Assembly (NCBI RefSeq): GCF_026151205.1
Contig: NC_087081.1
Location: 12,792,340-12,856,339 of the forward strand
Direction: 5' to 3'
DNA from: Bolinopsis microptera
Taxonomy: Eukaryota; Ctenophora; Tentaculata; Lobata; Bolinopsidae
Length of the DNA stretch: 64,000 bases
The notes beneath the pieces were generated by a model. That model had not been told where the DNA came from. It ran no database searches and saw only the letters and a list, made by a program, of their open reading frames with translations. A program made the translations under genes and the position numbers. Of this stretch, positions 44,033 to 55,400 are shown in pieces; position 1 is the first letter of the stretch, and every line of letters starts with the position of its first letter.

Positions 44033-44221
44033 ATGAAGATTGTTATCTGTTTCTTACTGGCCCTTACCGGGGTGCTCAGTATCGATGTCAAGACCCTCCT
44101 GGATACAACCTACACCGACGGATCTGGAAATAACGTAACTCTGTCTGATCTATCCGGTAAATACATCGGACTCTACTTCTCAGCTTCGTGGTGTGGAGGA
44201 TGTAAAAAGTATACGCCCATG
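44033..44221 (+). pseudogene. Secreted nucleoredoxin/thioredoxin-like gene, 5' part
   Basis: Begins with a signal peptide (MKIVICFLLALTGVLSID, cleavage probably after the LS or I) and then a thioredoxin-fold N-terminus ending in 'GLYFSASWCGGCKKYTPM'. WCGGC is the redox-active CxxC of the nucleoredoxin/tryparedoxin family, which reduces disulfides. The signal peptide points to the secretory pathway. The frame is cut at GCCCATG (44215-44221) by LINE C; the remaining domain lies at 47161-47734. Further codons in this frame come from the LINE tail. Confidence 0.85.
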
Positions 44222-47152
44222 GATACAAGGATACAAGGATACAAGGATACAAAAGTGATAATTATTTTATTGAATTCACAATAGTTATAATTCTGAAATA
44301 ATTTAAGGTTACACAATTCTAGTTATTTACAAATGTGTAGGGATAAAATAGAAATGTTTTATAATACTATTTTTGAGGTCCTATAGCATTATGCATTGGC
44401 CAGTATTTGAGTGGAAATCTGGGCTCTTATAGTAGGCTGTAAAATTTTCGTTCACAGAGAGAATTGAATGGATTGCTCTTGCTGTGGCAGTAAATTTTGT
44501 AGGGTCTAGTGTTTTATCGGATAGCAAACCGGCTAGGTCAGTAATATTTTTGGGATGGAAGTTAAATTTTTCTCTAACTGAGGAGTAGAGTAAACAGTCA
44601 GTTAGAACATGAATTTCGTCCTCAATAGGCTTAAGCCCCTTGCTGAAAAAGCAAAAAGTGCACCATCGATGTTCTCTTGGTACTAGGGGGGTTTCGTAAC
44701 GGCCCCTCTCAATGTAAAGATTGTGGCAGCTAATACGAAACCTTGTTAAGCTTTTCCGAGCATCGGGGATCTTAACCACTCCTAAGTATGTTTCTGGTTC
44801 AAAATCATGTTTAATTTGATTGTAGAATTCTAATTTAGGTGAGGATGCCTTGGCAGATTTCCAGGTATCCACAAATTCTTCCCTCATGTTGTGACTGATT
44901 TGGGTAGAGAGCTTGGATTTTGAAGAGGATGAGTGGGGGAAGTTATATTTGGTGAGAAGATTAGAGATGTTGGTGTACCAAGGAAGGCCCAGCATAATCT
45001 GCTCGTGAAATGCAGCGGAGAGAAGTTCATTTTCAGTGCTTTCAAGACGACTATAGAAATCTATTGCAAGTTTGCAGGCTTCAAAGAAGAGGGGGTGGCG
45101 CCCACTTTCGCCCCAGCAGCCTATATTTGATGCTTTTGAATGGACAGACAAGGACCACTTGATAAACTTAAGGTGGAATCTTTCATAGTGGTCTTGTGAG
45201 ATGTACCTGAGAGTATGCTGGGGGTTGGCTTTGCTATCTGTTTTGGAGAGGTATCTCATGGTTTTTGAGTGAGGACATAAGATTTGGCAGCCATAGAGCA
45301 GTATCGGTTTTATTAGAGAGTCAAATAGAATGTTTAGGGAACGGTGAGAGAGGGCATCTTTGACGATATTGCCTTTGAGGCCATAGAGAGCACGGAGAGC
45401 CTTGGCCCTCAGTTCAGTATTTGCTGCTGTAAAAGATCCATTTCTGTGGAATATAATGCCAAGATAGCAGTATTTTTCGGTGTGTTGGATGGGCTGGCCT
45501 CCCAAAATGAATGTTTCATAGGATTGTTTTCTTTTAGGAGGGCAGAATATGAGAATCTTGGTTTTTTTAATGTTTACTTCAAGGCCCATAGAGTTACAGA
45601 AGTCGAATAGGATGTTTATATTGTCTTGCAAGGCCTTGGGACTTAGGGCAAGTAGGACAAGATCGTCAGCCCAGAGCAGATGTGATATTAGGACGTCAGC
45701 TAGAATAGGATAATCACCAACAGATTTCAGGAGAGATGACAAGTCGTTGATATAGATTTTAAAAAGGTCCGGTGATAGGGGGTGTCCCTGCTCTGTTCCT
45801 TTTCCAATGTCAATATTAGGGGACAAGAGTTTGGAGATTTTTATATGAGCTATTGAGTTTCTATACATATCACTTAGGCAATTGAAGAAGTTTCCAGTTA
45901 TTCCAAGGCATGTGATTTTGTGCAGAAGGAGGTCCCTACATACAGTGTCAAAGGCCTTTCTTAGATCAACAAAGCATGCATAGAGGCGAGCTTTCTTAAC
46001 CTTGGTATATTTGTCAATGACTGTCTTAAGGGTAAAAACGTGGTCATTTGTTTGAGCACCCTTCGAGAACCCTAGTTGTTCTTTTGGGTTTTTGGGTCAG
46101 GGCAGTAGAGCTTTTTGAAGTGCAGGAGACGCTCAAGTAAGATGCTAGAAAATAGTTTACCCATACAGCTACCAACAGCTATTGCTCTGTAGTTGTCCGG
46201 GCTGAAAGGGTTGCCAGACTTGTAAATAGGAGTAATGATGCTGGTGTGCCATGGATAGTAACCAGAGACCAGTGAGTGGTTGAAGTTTTTGAGGATGGCT
46301 TTGAGACAAAGCGGAGTTACGCTCTGAAGCATCTCGTTGGATATCAAGTCGTTTGAGCAACTTTTACCTTTTTTGAGATTTTTGATGGCAGAGGTCACTT
46401 CAGATTCTGACATGAGCTTATTTAGGATATCCAGATCTGGTGGTTCAGGGTAATGTTTGTGATTGTGGTGAGTGAGATCTGGCTCCTGGTCTGGTTTTTT
46501 ATAAAGGGATGCAAAGAAGTCATGGAAGCTAGCTAAATCAAATTTGTCAAGTAAGGGGCTAGTGTCATGTTCTTGTTTAAGCCGTTTAAATTTTTTCCAG
46601 TCGAGTATGTGACCTTCTTCTATAGCTTCATTTAACTTCTTAAGGAAAGCTACTTTCTTACTGTTTACAAAATTGCTATGCTTGTTGCGTTGCTTAAAGT
46701 ATTCTCGTCTGAGGATACTGTTACAGTGCTTACTACCAAGCCGGTTTGCTAGCCTATTTAGGTTCCGCCGCGAGGAGTTGACTTGTGGGTCGGACCATTT
46801 CTTACGGGCAGAATTTTTGGGAGGCTTTTTCACTTTTAAGGCTATATCAGCAGCACTGTGGAGACATTTTATGACTGCATCGTTCAGTTCGTGATTGCCC
46901 TCCAGAGTACTGCTAAATTCATTTGTCACAATGCTTTCCAGATTGTTGATAATTTCGGGCGAGGTAAGGGCTTTTTTAAATAGTGAATGGGAGGTGTTGC
47001 TATCCCACTTATAGCCACAAGGAAAGTTAGAAAAGTCTGGGAGCTGGAGGTTTGCGACAAATGGTTCAAATGTAGTGAGTTTCAAGACTAATGGACAATG
47101 ATCAGAGTATGATGTAAACTCTTTTACTTGGAGAGAGTTTACATGATCTCTT
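44222..47152 (-). mobile_element. LINE C inserted in the nucleoredoxin-like gene
   Basis: The 7-bp direct repeat GCCCATG flanks both sides (44215-44221 and 47153-47159). The minus-strand 3' tail is a tandem TTGTATCC octamer (44222-44252), very like LINE B's nonamer tail. The 5' end is truncated within the endonuclease domain, just before 'YSDHCPLVLKL'. Confidence 0.88.
44381..47150 (-). pseudogene. LINE C ORF2 fragment with one frameshift
   Basis: Reading begins in the last part of the endonuclease (SDH near 47105) and continues to 46072, then shifts by one base at an A-rich run (about 46080-46095) where 'CPDPK' should lead into 'EQLGFSKGAQTNDH'. The downstream frame carries 'CFVDLRKAFDTV' (A), 'GKGTEQGHPLSPDLFKIYI' (B), 'HLLWADDLVLLAL' (C) and the C-terminal finger 'CTFC...HVLTDC', ending at 44381. 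It is closest to LINEs A and B in layout. Confidence 0.87.
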
Positions 47153-47160
47153 GCCCATGA

Positions 47161-47734
47161 GGTGATTACAATGTTAGCAGCACTTTACAACAAGATACAT
47201 GAGGACAAGAACTGGGAGGTGATCTGGGTGACACATGATCACAACGAGCCTGATGCTGACAAGTACTTCAAGGAGATGCCCTGGATAAGACTACCTTGGG
47301 ATCAGATAGATACACGAGGGAAGAGCATGTTCAAGCTGACTAAGCAGATTTACATACCGACCATCACCATGATAGATCCTAACTTTAAAGTTATTAACCC
47401 TGAAGCTTCGTTGGATATTCAGATTGAGGTGATTACAATGTTAGCAGCACTTTACAACAAGATACATGAGGACAAGAACTGGGAGGTGATCTGGGTGACA
47501 CATGATCACAACGAGCCTGATGCTGACAAGTACTTCAAGGAGATGCCCTGGATAAGACAACCTTGGGATCAGATAGATACACGAGGGAAGAGCATGTTCA
47601 AGCTGACTAAGCAGATTTACATACCGACCATCACCATGATAGATCCTAACTTTAAAGTTATTAACCCTGAAGCTTCGTTGGATATTCAGATTGAACCGGA
47701 AGATTTCCCGTGGGCTAAGCGTTGTTTAGTGTAA
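47161..47734 (+). pseudogene. Nucleoredoxin-like gene, 3' part with internal tandem duplication
   Basis: Encodes 'MLAALYNKIHEDKNWEVIWV', 'HDHNEPDADKYFKEMPWIR', 'IPTITMIDPNFKVI' and a terminal 'DFPWAKRCLV', the second half of the nucleoredoxin fold including the cis-proline 'YIPT'. The stretch 47161-47427 is repeated in frame as 47428-47694 (267 bp, 89 codons; the only difference I see is L/Q after WIR). Relative to the 5' part, a filler 'aggtgattaca' separates CCCATG from ATGTTAGCAGC. With LINE C removed, the frame reads ATG AGG TGA, a stop, so the duplication may have broken the gene before the LINE arrived, unless splicing occurs here. Confidence 0.8.
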
Positions 47735-48585
47735 CTGCTGCTCCTTTAGAATACAGTAATTTCTTTTGAAATTGTTTGATATTTTATGAAAAGATCTACA
47801 TTATTGTGTTTATAATACCAATAAGTTGTGGAAATAACACCTGATATTTTATAACCTAATTGTGAGATACATAATTTTCACTGTCAAAGAAATCTTTGTA
47901 AGCTCTCTAGTTATCTGAACAGCAGACTAAATCGTTTATGCCGAAAAGTATTGTAACGAAAACTTGGTCCAACACCAAATGTAAGTTGAGTTTACGTTAG
48001 ATTTGGCTAATAAAGCCACCGTTAATAAGGAAGGAAGTTTCTGTATAATTAACGTGTAATTACAGCTCAGTAAACGTACGTTTCATTCTCAGGGCTATTA
48101 AGTGCTCGTTACATCTCATTATACCGGGTTAACCCTAAATTAACGCTTGTTAGATACACACACATATACACAAACATTTTAACTGATTTATTCTAGTGAT
48201 CTAACACGATGAGCTAAACAGTACAGCTCAAGTAAGAAGCCATATCGCTGAATAATGAACGAAACTATTTTTTATGAGGCTGAAAATTTAGTGCCAGCTT
48301 GCAATTGGAGTAGAAAACAGGTAAATTCGTTGTAAGGCTTACTAAAATGAGAGTGTATGTAGTATAAAGTTTAGTGCACCGTGTTCAAACCTCTGGTACC
48401 TGTCAGCATGGTATTTATAATACCATCGGTTTAGAACTTCTCTACACGTATTTAGCTTTTTAGTGTTTCAAAATAGTTGGTTTAGAATTGTGTGACCGTC
48501 ACACACGATATCACATACCACACCTTTAAAAATATTATACATTCATAAGTTATTTAACTGCAGATATTAAGATGAAAATAAGGAG
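47735..48585. other. Intergenic stretch
   Basis: AT-rich, probably including the 3' UTR of the nucleoredoxin-like gene. No other feature seen. Confidence 0.5.
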
Positions 48586-48715
48586 TCTAAGTGGCCGGTC
48601 ACTGGCTTGGTGACGTGAAGTGTGGTATTGTAAATGGCCGGTCACTGGCTTGGTGACGTGAAGTGTGGTGTTGTAGATGGCCGGTCACTGGCTTGGTGAC
48701 GTGAAGTGTGGTGTT

Positions 48716-48769
48716 GGGGGGGGGGGGGGGGGGGTAATGACTACCAATGTAGTCATTACCCCCCCCCCG
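48716..48769. repeat. G-run hairpin, left arm
   Basis: A run of about 19 G, then TAATGACTAC, loop CAAT, GTAGTCATTA and a run of 10 C: a perfect stem of about 20 bp. The mirror copy is at 50631-50695. Confidence 0.85.
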
Positions 48770-49689
48770 TGGTGTTGTAGAGCAATGATTGCTGACAAGA
48801 CCTGTTGTCACTAAAAAATAAGATCGACTATTATAAGAACCAGACAGTGTTATAATGATTCAAGATAAGGTGTTTTTCTTGCGATGATAGTTTGGTCAAG
48901 GAATCTGCGAAAAGTAACATCTAAAAAACCTGACCTTTCTAACATAACACAGAACGTGAGATATATTCTACTGATGGATCACATTACTAATTATACGTCT
49001 GGTGGATTCGTGTAGTGTTATTGAGTCTCATTTTGATAGTTCTTTTATTCAAATTTCTGATTGTTATGTTTCTGAATAGACTCAGTGAAGACAAATTCTA
49101 ATGAAAATAAATAGCTATTGAATTTGAATAAAAGAACTAATTATACGTCACTAATTGGTGACATGATCTGATCTCCGTGAACCCCTAATAATGAGGGCCT
49201 GAGGGGGCTTGACCGTCGTGCGGCCAGATCTATAACTGAGAATTTTGAGTTGTACTAGAACCTAATGCCTGGCATAACATAAAACGAGGTAACGCTGTGT
49301 TTCTGACATTAACTTAGTTCACTCTCTGTTGAAAACAAAATAAAACCAGAAATAATTAAAATTAGAAGATTATATTTTAAAAATTGAAATGCAATCATAA
49401 TGACAATCGAAACATAAATACATATAACAATAAAACAAACATAATAGAAATAGCTATTTCTACAGTAAAAGGTTAGCATTAATCAAATGATGACATACCA
49501 GACCATGCTGCAGATTAATATTAGTAGTATGCTTAAGAAATCGAAAACTACGGTTCAAGTATTTCAGATTTTAGCAACTTTTACGACCTTATAAATTAAG
49601 TAAAGGTAATCTCACTAGACAAACATTCAATGAAAATATGCAGTGAAATCAAACCATGCATCTAGATTCTAGAGTTATCAAAGTTAACG

Positions 49690-50070
49690 ATTTTAAGGGG
49701 GCAGGGGGGGGGTCTTTATGAAATTTCTCTCGAAATTGATTTTATAGTTGTTTCTGATAGAGGGGAGTGATATCTACCAGATATTTTTGGTCCCATGGTA
49801 AAATTTTGTTCCTAGCCGAAATTATTGCCGGTCAAAGGTCAGCGCTCATGTGTAATTGTATTGCGCGAGCGATTTTCAATCGCGCGCCCTGAAAATCGAG
49901 TCTAAAAATCTATCTTCTCCTACATTTTTTGAACAATCACCTTGAAACTTTCAGGATATGTTCTAAGGACCATTAAGAAACTTTTGCTCGTTTTAGAATT
50001 TCGAGATAGGCCTTTAAACATTTTTCATTCGATTTTGAAAATCTTGGACCTGAAAAAATCGTCACTCATA
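49690..50070 (+). repeat. Loop repeat related to the window's first 2 kb
   Basis: A G-rich start ('gggggcaggggggggg') followed by a unique-looking segment that also occurs, corrupted, at about 1195-1500. It includes two 'cgcgagcgat/atcgcgcg' inverted bits. It encodes no protein that I recognise. Confidence 0.65.
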
Positions 50071-50630
50071 AATACTCCGAACTAAGTTAATGTCAGAAAC
50101 ACAGCGTTACCTCGTTTTATGTTATGCCAGGCATTAGGTTCTAGTACAACTCAAAATTCTCAGTTATAGATCTGGCCGCACGACGGTCAAGCCCCCTCAG
50201 GCCCTCATTATTAGGGGTTCACGGAGATCAGATCATGTCACCAATTAGTGACGTATAATTAGTTCTTTTATTCAAATTCAATAGCTATTTATTTTCATTA
50301 GAATTTGTCTTCACTGAGTCTATTCAGAAACATAACAATCAGAAATTTGAATAAAAGAACTATCAAAATGAGACTCAATAACACTACACGAATCCACCAG
50401 ACGTATAATTAGTAATGTGATCCATCAGTAGAATATATCTCACGTTCTGTGTTATGTTAGAAAGGTCAGGTTTTTTAGATGTTACTTTTCGCAGATTCCT
50501 TGACCAAACTATCATCGCAAGAAAAACACCTTATCTTGAATCATTATAACACTGTCTGGTTCTTATAATAGTCGATAATATTTTTCAGTGACAACAGGTC
50601 TTGTCAGCAATCATTGCTCTACAACACCAC

Positions 50631-50695
50631 GGGGGGGGGGGGGGGGGGGGGGGGGGGGTAATGACTACATTGGTAGTCATTACCCCCCCCCCCCC
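50631..50695. repeat. G-run hairpin, right arm
   Basis: A G run of about 28, TAATGACTAC, loop ATTG, GTAGTCATTA and about 13 C. The G and C runs have different lengths from the left copy, as expected for slippage or sequencing uncertainty. Confidence 0.85.
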
Positions 50696-50825
50696 AACAC
50701 CACACTTCACGTCACCAAGCCAGTGACCGGCCATCTACAACACCACACTTCACGTCACCAAGCCAGTGACCGGCCATTTACAATACCACACTTCACGTCA
50801 CCAAGCCAGTGACCGGCCACTTAGA

Positions 50826-51165
50826 CACACTCCTAAGTACTCCGAACTGCCTGCTCTTACTGTCGAGTAACAGTCACACTCCTAAATACTCTGAACTGCC
50901 TGCTCTTACTGTCGAGTAACAGTCACACTCCTAAATACTCTGAACTGCCTGCTCTTACTGAGGAGTAACAGTCACACTCCTAAATACTCCGAACTGCCTG
51001 CTCTTACTGTCGAGTAACAGTCACACTCCTAAATACTCTGAACTGCCTGCTCTTACTGTCGAGTAACAGTCACACTCCTAAATACTCTGAACTGCCTGCT
51101 CTTACTGTGGAGTAACAGTCACACTCCTAAGTACTCTGAACTGCCTGCTCTTACTGTGTCTCTAT
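50826..51165 (+). repeat. 49-bp satellite, forward block of about 7 units
   Basis: Unit: cacactcctaaatactctga / actgcctgctcttactgtcg / agtaacagt. Each unit holds ACTGT-CGAGTA-ACAGT and TTACT-GTCG-AGTAA, two alternative small hairpins. The last unit differs ('gtgtctctattagagacac'). Confidence 0.92.
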
Positions 51166-51265
51166 TAGAGACACAGTTTGTTGAGACACTTGTTACTTGT
51201 AGAGTTTGTTGAGACAGTAATACATTTGATAACACATGTGTGTGAGTTGTCTGATTCTTACTGTC

Positions 51266-52497
51266 GAGTAACAGTCACACTCCTAAATACTTTAGTTCAG
51301 AGTATTTAGGAGTGTGACTGTTACTCGACAGTAAGAGCAGGCAGTTCAGAGTATTTAGGAGTGTGACTGTTACTCGACAGTAAGAGCAGGCAGTTCAGAG
51401 TATTTAGGAGTGTGACTGTTACTCGACAGTAAGAGCAGGCAGTTCAGAGTATTTAGGAGTGTGACTGTTACTCGACAGTAAGAGCAGGCAGTTCAGAGTA
51501 TTTAGGAGTGTGACTGTTACTCGACAGTAAGAGTAGGCAGTTCAGAGTATTTAGGAGTGTGACTGTTACTCGACAGTAAGAGCAGGCAGTTCAGAGTATT
51601 TAGGAGTGTGACTGTTACTCGACAGTAAGAGTAGGCAGTTCAGAGTATTTAGGAGTGTGACTGTTACTCGACAGTAAGAGCAGGCAGTTCAGAGTATTTA
51701 GGAGTGTGACTGTTACTCGACAGTAAGAGCAGGCAGTTCAGAGTATTTAGGAGTGTGACTGTTACTCGACAGTAAGAGTAGGCAGTTCAGAGTATTTAGG
51801 AGTGTGACTGTTACTCGACAGTAAGAGCAGGCAGTTCGGAGTATTTAGGAGTGTGACTGCTACTCGACAGTAAGAGTAGGCAGTTCAGAGTATTTAGGAG
51901 TGTGACTGTTACTCGACAGTAAGAGCAGGCAGTTCAGAGTATTTAGGAGTGTGACTGTTACTCGACAGTAAGAGCAGGCAGTTCGGAGTATTTAGGAGTG
52001 TGACTGTTACTCGACAGTAAGAGCAGGCAGTTCGGAGTATTTAGGAGTGTGACTGTTACTCGACAGTAAGAGCAGGCAGTTCAGAGTATTTAGGAGTGTG
52101 ACTGTTACTCGACAGTAAGAGCAGGCAGTTCAGAGTATTTAGGAGTGTGACTGTTACTCGACAGTAAGAGCAGGCAGTTCAGAGTATTTAGGAGTGTGAC
52201 TGTTACTCGACAGTAAGAGCAGGCAGTTCGGAGTATTTAGGAGTGTGACTGTTACTCGACAGTAAGAGCAGGCAGTTCGGAGTATTTAGGAGTGTGACTG
52301 TTACTCGACAGTAAGAGCAGGCAGTTCAGAGTATTTAGGAGTGTGACTGTTACTCGACAGTAAGAGCAGGCAGTTCAGAGTATTTAGGAGTGTGACTGTT
52401 ACTCGACAGTAAGAGTAGGCAGTTCGGAGTATTTAGGAGTGTGACTGTTACTCGACAGTAAGAGCAGGCAGTTCAGAGTATTTAGGAGTGTGACTGT
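51266..52497 (-). repeat. 49-bp satellite, inverted block of about 24 units
   Basis: Same unit in reverse orientation, starting after a head-to-head junction at about 51285-51305 ('aaatactttagttcagagta'). Units are nearly identical, with a/g and c/t variants (gagcagg/gagtagg, ttcagag/ttcggag). It ends abruptly inside what appears to be coding sequence of the ankyrin gene. Confidence 0.92.
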
Positions 52498-52499
52498 AC

Positions 52500-55400
52500 G
52501 ACATCCTAACCCTGTTAAGAACTGAGAGGATAAAAGGAAGAGTGGCAACTCCAGCAACTCCGTACGTGTCCAAATCTATTCCGCCCACCTCGCACCCAAC
52601 CACTGAAATATACACAGTGTTAGTCTATAATTATAAGCGACCAGCATAGTATTTTAGAACCAGAAATGTAAAGTAAGATAATGTTAATAAATGGAATGTC
52701 CAACAGTAAAGATCAGTAATCCTCGTAGATATGTGTTTAGTTGGTAAATGTAAAGAGTTTACTCACAAATTCCGACGACGATGACAATACCTAGACCCAG
52801 GACAAGAAAGTCTGCCCAGTTCAACCTCCAACAGTTAAAACATTTACTGTACGTCTCCCCAACGTCGATACCTGGGGAGGTTAATTAATTAATTACATGA
52901 TAATTAATTAATTAGCTAATTAATTGAAGAGTATAACTGAGTAATTGTGTGCATATTCCAAGTCAATCTATTCCATTTAATCAATACGCCATAATTGGCG
53001 AAAACCCCAAAATATTTGTTACGAATCGTGCATAACAAAGAATAATTATCTAAAATTGAATTCATTGAATTATTACCGATTCCTTTACAGATAGCATCCC
53101 GTTGTTTGTCAGTGTATTTACCATCATTTATAAACTCTCTTATTGTGTAGTCTTTCCTGAGAGGTACTTCAAATTGAGGACAAATTGAGGACAAATTGAG
53201 GCAGGGATCGACCGGGGACGAAATTTAGCCGGGGCCGGGGCCGGGACCAAGTTGAATCAGCCGGGGCCGGGATTAACCGGGATTTTGAAATGTTGCCAAA
53301 GCCGGGGCCGGGATTGGCTAGAAAATATGCCGGGGCTGGGGCCAGGGCAGGGATTTTTTTAATCTAATTTTTTAAATCTAATTTTAATCTAATCAACATT
53401 AATATTTTACATTCTTTGTAAATTCAAAGTTGAAATTTTCTGAATATCAAACTGGAATGATGTCAAGTCCTCGTATTTATATTTTTCACTCGATCTCATG
53501 TTACCGAAAATTTTGTGTTTAATTTAAGTCTAAAAATCAAGATAAATTCTGATAATCTATCGGTTTAAATTGAGGCAGAAAATACGAGAAATCCCGGCAA
53601 AAATTGACAAAAACAGCCGGGGCCGGGGCCGGGATTGGGGGCCTCTGGCCGGGGCCGGGATTTTGAAAATTATTTTGACGGGGCCGGGGCCGGGGAAAAA
53701 ACACAAATCCCGGTCGATCACTGAATTGAGGACAAGTTAATTAATAATTATTTGATATTAAGAAGCGACGATCAAGTCTGAATTATTACAATTATATTCT
53801 TAATTTCCTCCGTAAATCAGTTTCGAAATTTCTTCTCCCTGCACAAAAAGGGACTTTCCTAAATAAAATCTGTATTTTGTACAGAGTAAAATATGTAAAA
53901 CATCTATTTTATGCAGTAAGTTGACCCATAGAGCCATAGGTTGTGTTCCCCAGGGAGTTGAAGGAGTAATTAGAGAAGAAAAAAGAGAGGGGTAAAAAGT
54001 GACAAGTTATAGGGCATTGTCAACTGGCAGTGCTACATAGGGCTTCTTTGGGTTGTTAACAAGGTTAGGAGCTTAATTATTGGTGATATTATAATAGTAT
54101 ATTAGGATAACCTGCTGAACTACTGTTTATTGCCAAAAATATTGTTGGACGTTAGAGCGTAGGATATAAATCAAGTCTTGAAAGAAAGTTACATTTTCTC
54201 AGTATAGTGTGCCATGTCGAGTGATTAATTAAATATCTGAAGTTTCTGAAATAATCTGACTTGATTTGTTTGAGGAAGTGACCTCATCACAGATAATTTT
54301 ATAACCACTGAAAACCAAGAATGTTGAATAAAATGCTGAATATGTTAAATAACTCACTTTGTTAAGATAAGTCTGTGAAGAAGTTTCTTGGGATTCCTCT
54401 CTCCGGCATTTTCTCGTAACATTTCACAGCTCTGGTCTAGTTCACCAAAATACCTGCAATTGTCAGCTTGAGATTTAAAACTGGGAACTGTTTCACGATA
54501 TAACATATTTTGTAGGTTTAAAAGTAAGAATTAATTAATTAACCAAGTACACGATAATCTTTGGTGACCATTTCGGATGTTTAAAAGCTACGTCAATTTC
54601 AATATCATTATACATTACATATTATACAGTACACTAATCTCGCTGGGTATTGCATACTCTGTTCTGCCAATCTTAATTCTCTAACTTTTACTTAGTATGC
54701 ACTCCCATATAAGTGATCTGACTCGGGTACGAGTCGAACTATTGTACGTGTACCAGTAATAAGTATATAATAGTGTATATAAGTATATAATAGTGCTGAT
54801 GGAGGAGCCGCTGATGGACGAGCCGCTGTTGCAAAGGAAATCTTAGGAAATAGTTAACATCATTACATTAACTAATTAGCACACACACTGCCCTCATGGG
54901 CTACTAATAACAATACGACTAGGACAATTGACTAATGTACTACAAGGTACCAAAGTAAGATTGGAGCACATTCCTTGTACAGCTAGTAAAAGTCAACCAG
55001 TTCTTAAATTTCTATCTCTACATTAATTTCTACAACAATTTAAAACCATTTGAAATCCATTCCCTCTCAAATAGTTACGCTAGTCTCTTATACAGAAACA
55101 TAATGTCCAATTTCATGTAACTTCCGAATTACATATTTTACATGAATGTAATGGTCCATACGTTCGCAACCTCAAACTACAAAGCTATGTACAATGTACA
55201 ATGTACAATGTACATTATATAATAACATCAACTATGTATTATATATACATAATAACTTCAACAGCTATTAATTTTAATTCGATGTCAGATCCCCAAACTG
55301 AGTTAGACACACATCAATAGCACTCCATGTCCAGTAGCATCTAGATGTAGCTTTCATCGGCTACCAACGAGAACAAACATTGTACACTGATAGGTTAGTT

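Larger units (their letters stand above)
48586..50825. repeat. Second palindrome, 2.2 kb
   Basis: Arms 48586-49318 and 50079-50825 are mirror copies and differ mainly in G-run length and a few bases. Each arm has, from outside in, three ~43-bp tandem units ('ggccggtcactggcttggtg' plus 'acgtgaagtgtggt'), a G-run hairpin, and a unique block ending near 'cgaggtaacgctgtgtttct'. The loop is 49319-50078. No clear target duplication was found at the edges. Short frames here are repeat shadows. Confidence 0.85.

Noticed and set aside
50826-52497. CRISPR-like regular array
   Set aside because: The 49-bp units are contiguous, with no unique spacers, in a eukaryotic context with no cas genes. It is a tandem satellite.
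52916-53194. Stand-alone 92-codon minus-strand gene
   Set aside because: Only 53077-53156 is coding-like, and it is phase-matched to flanking exons. The rest is intron, and the start methionine lies upstream of the acceptor.
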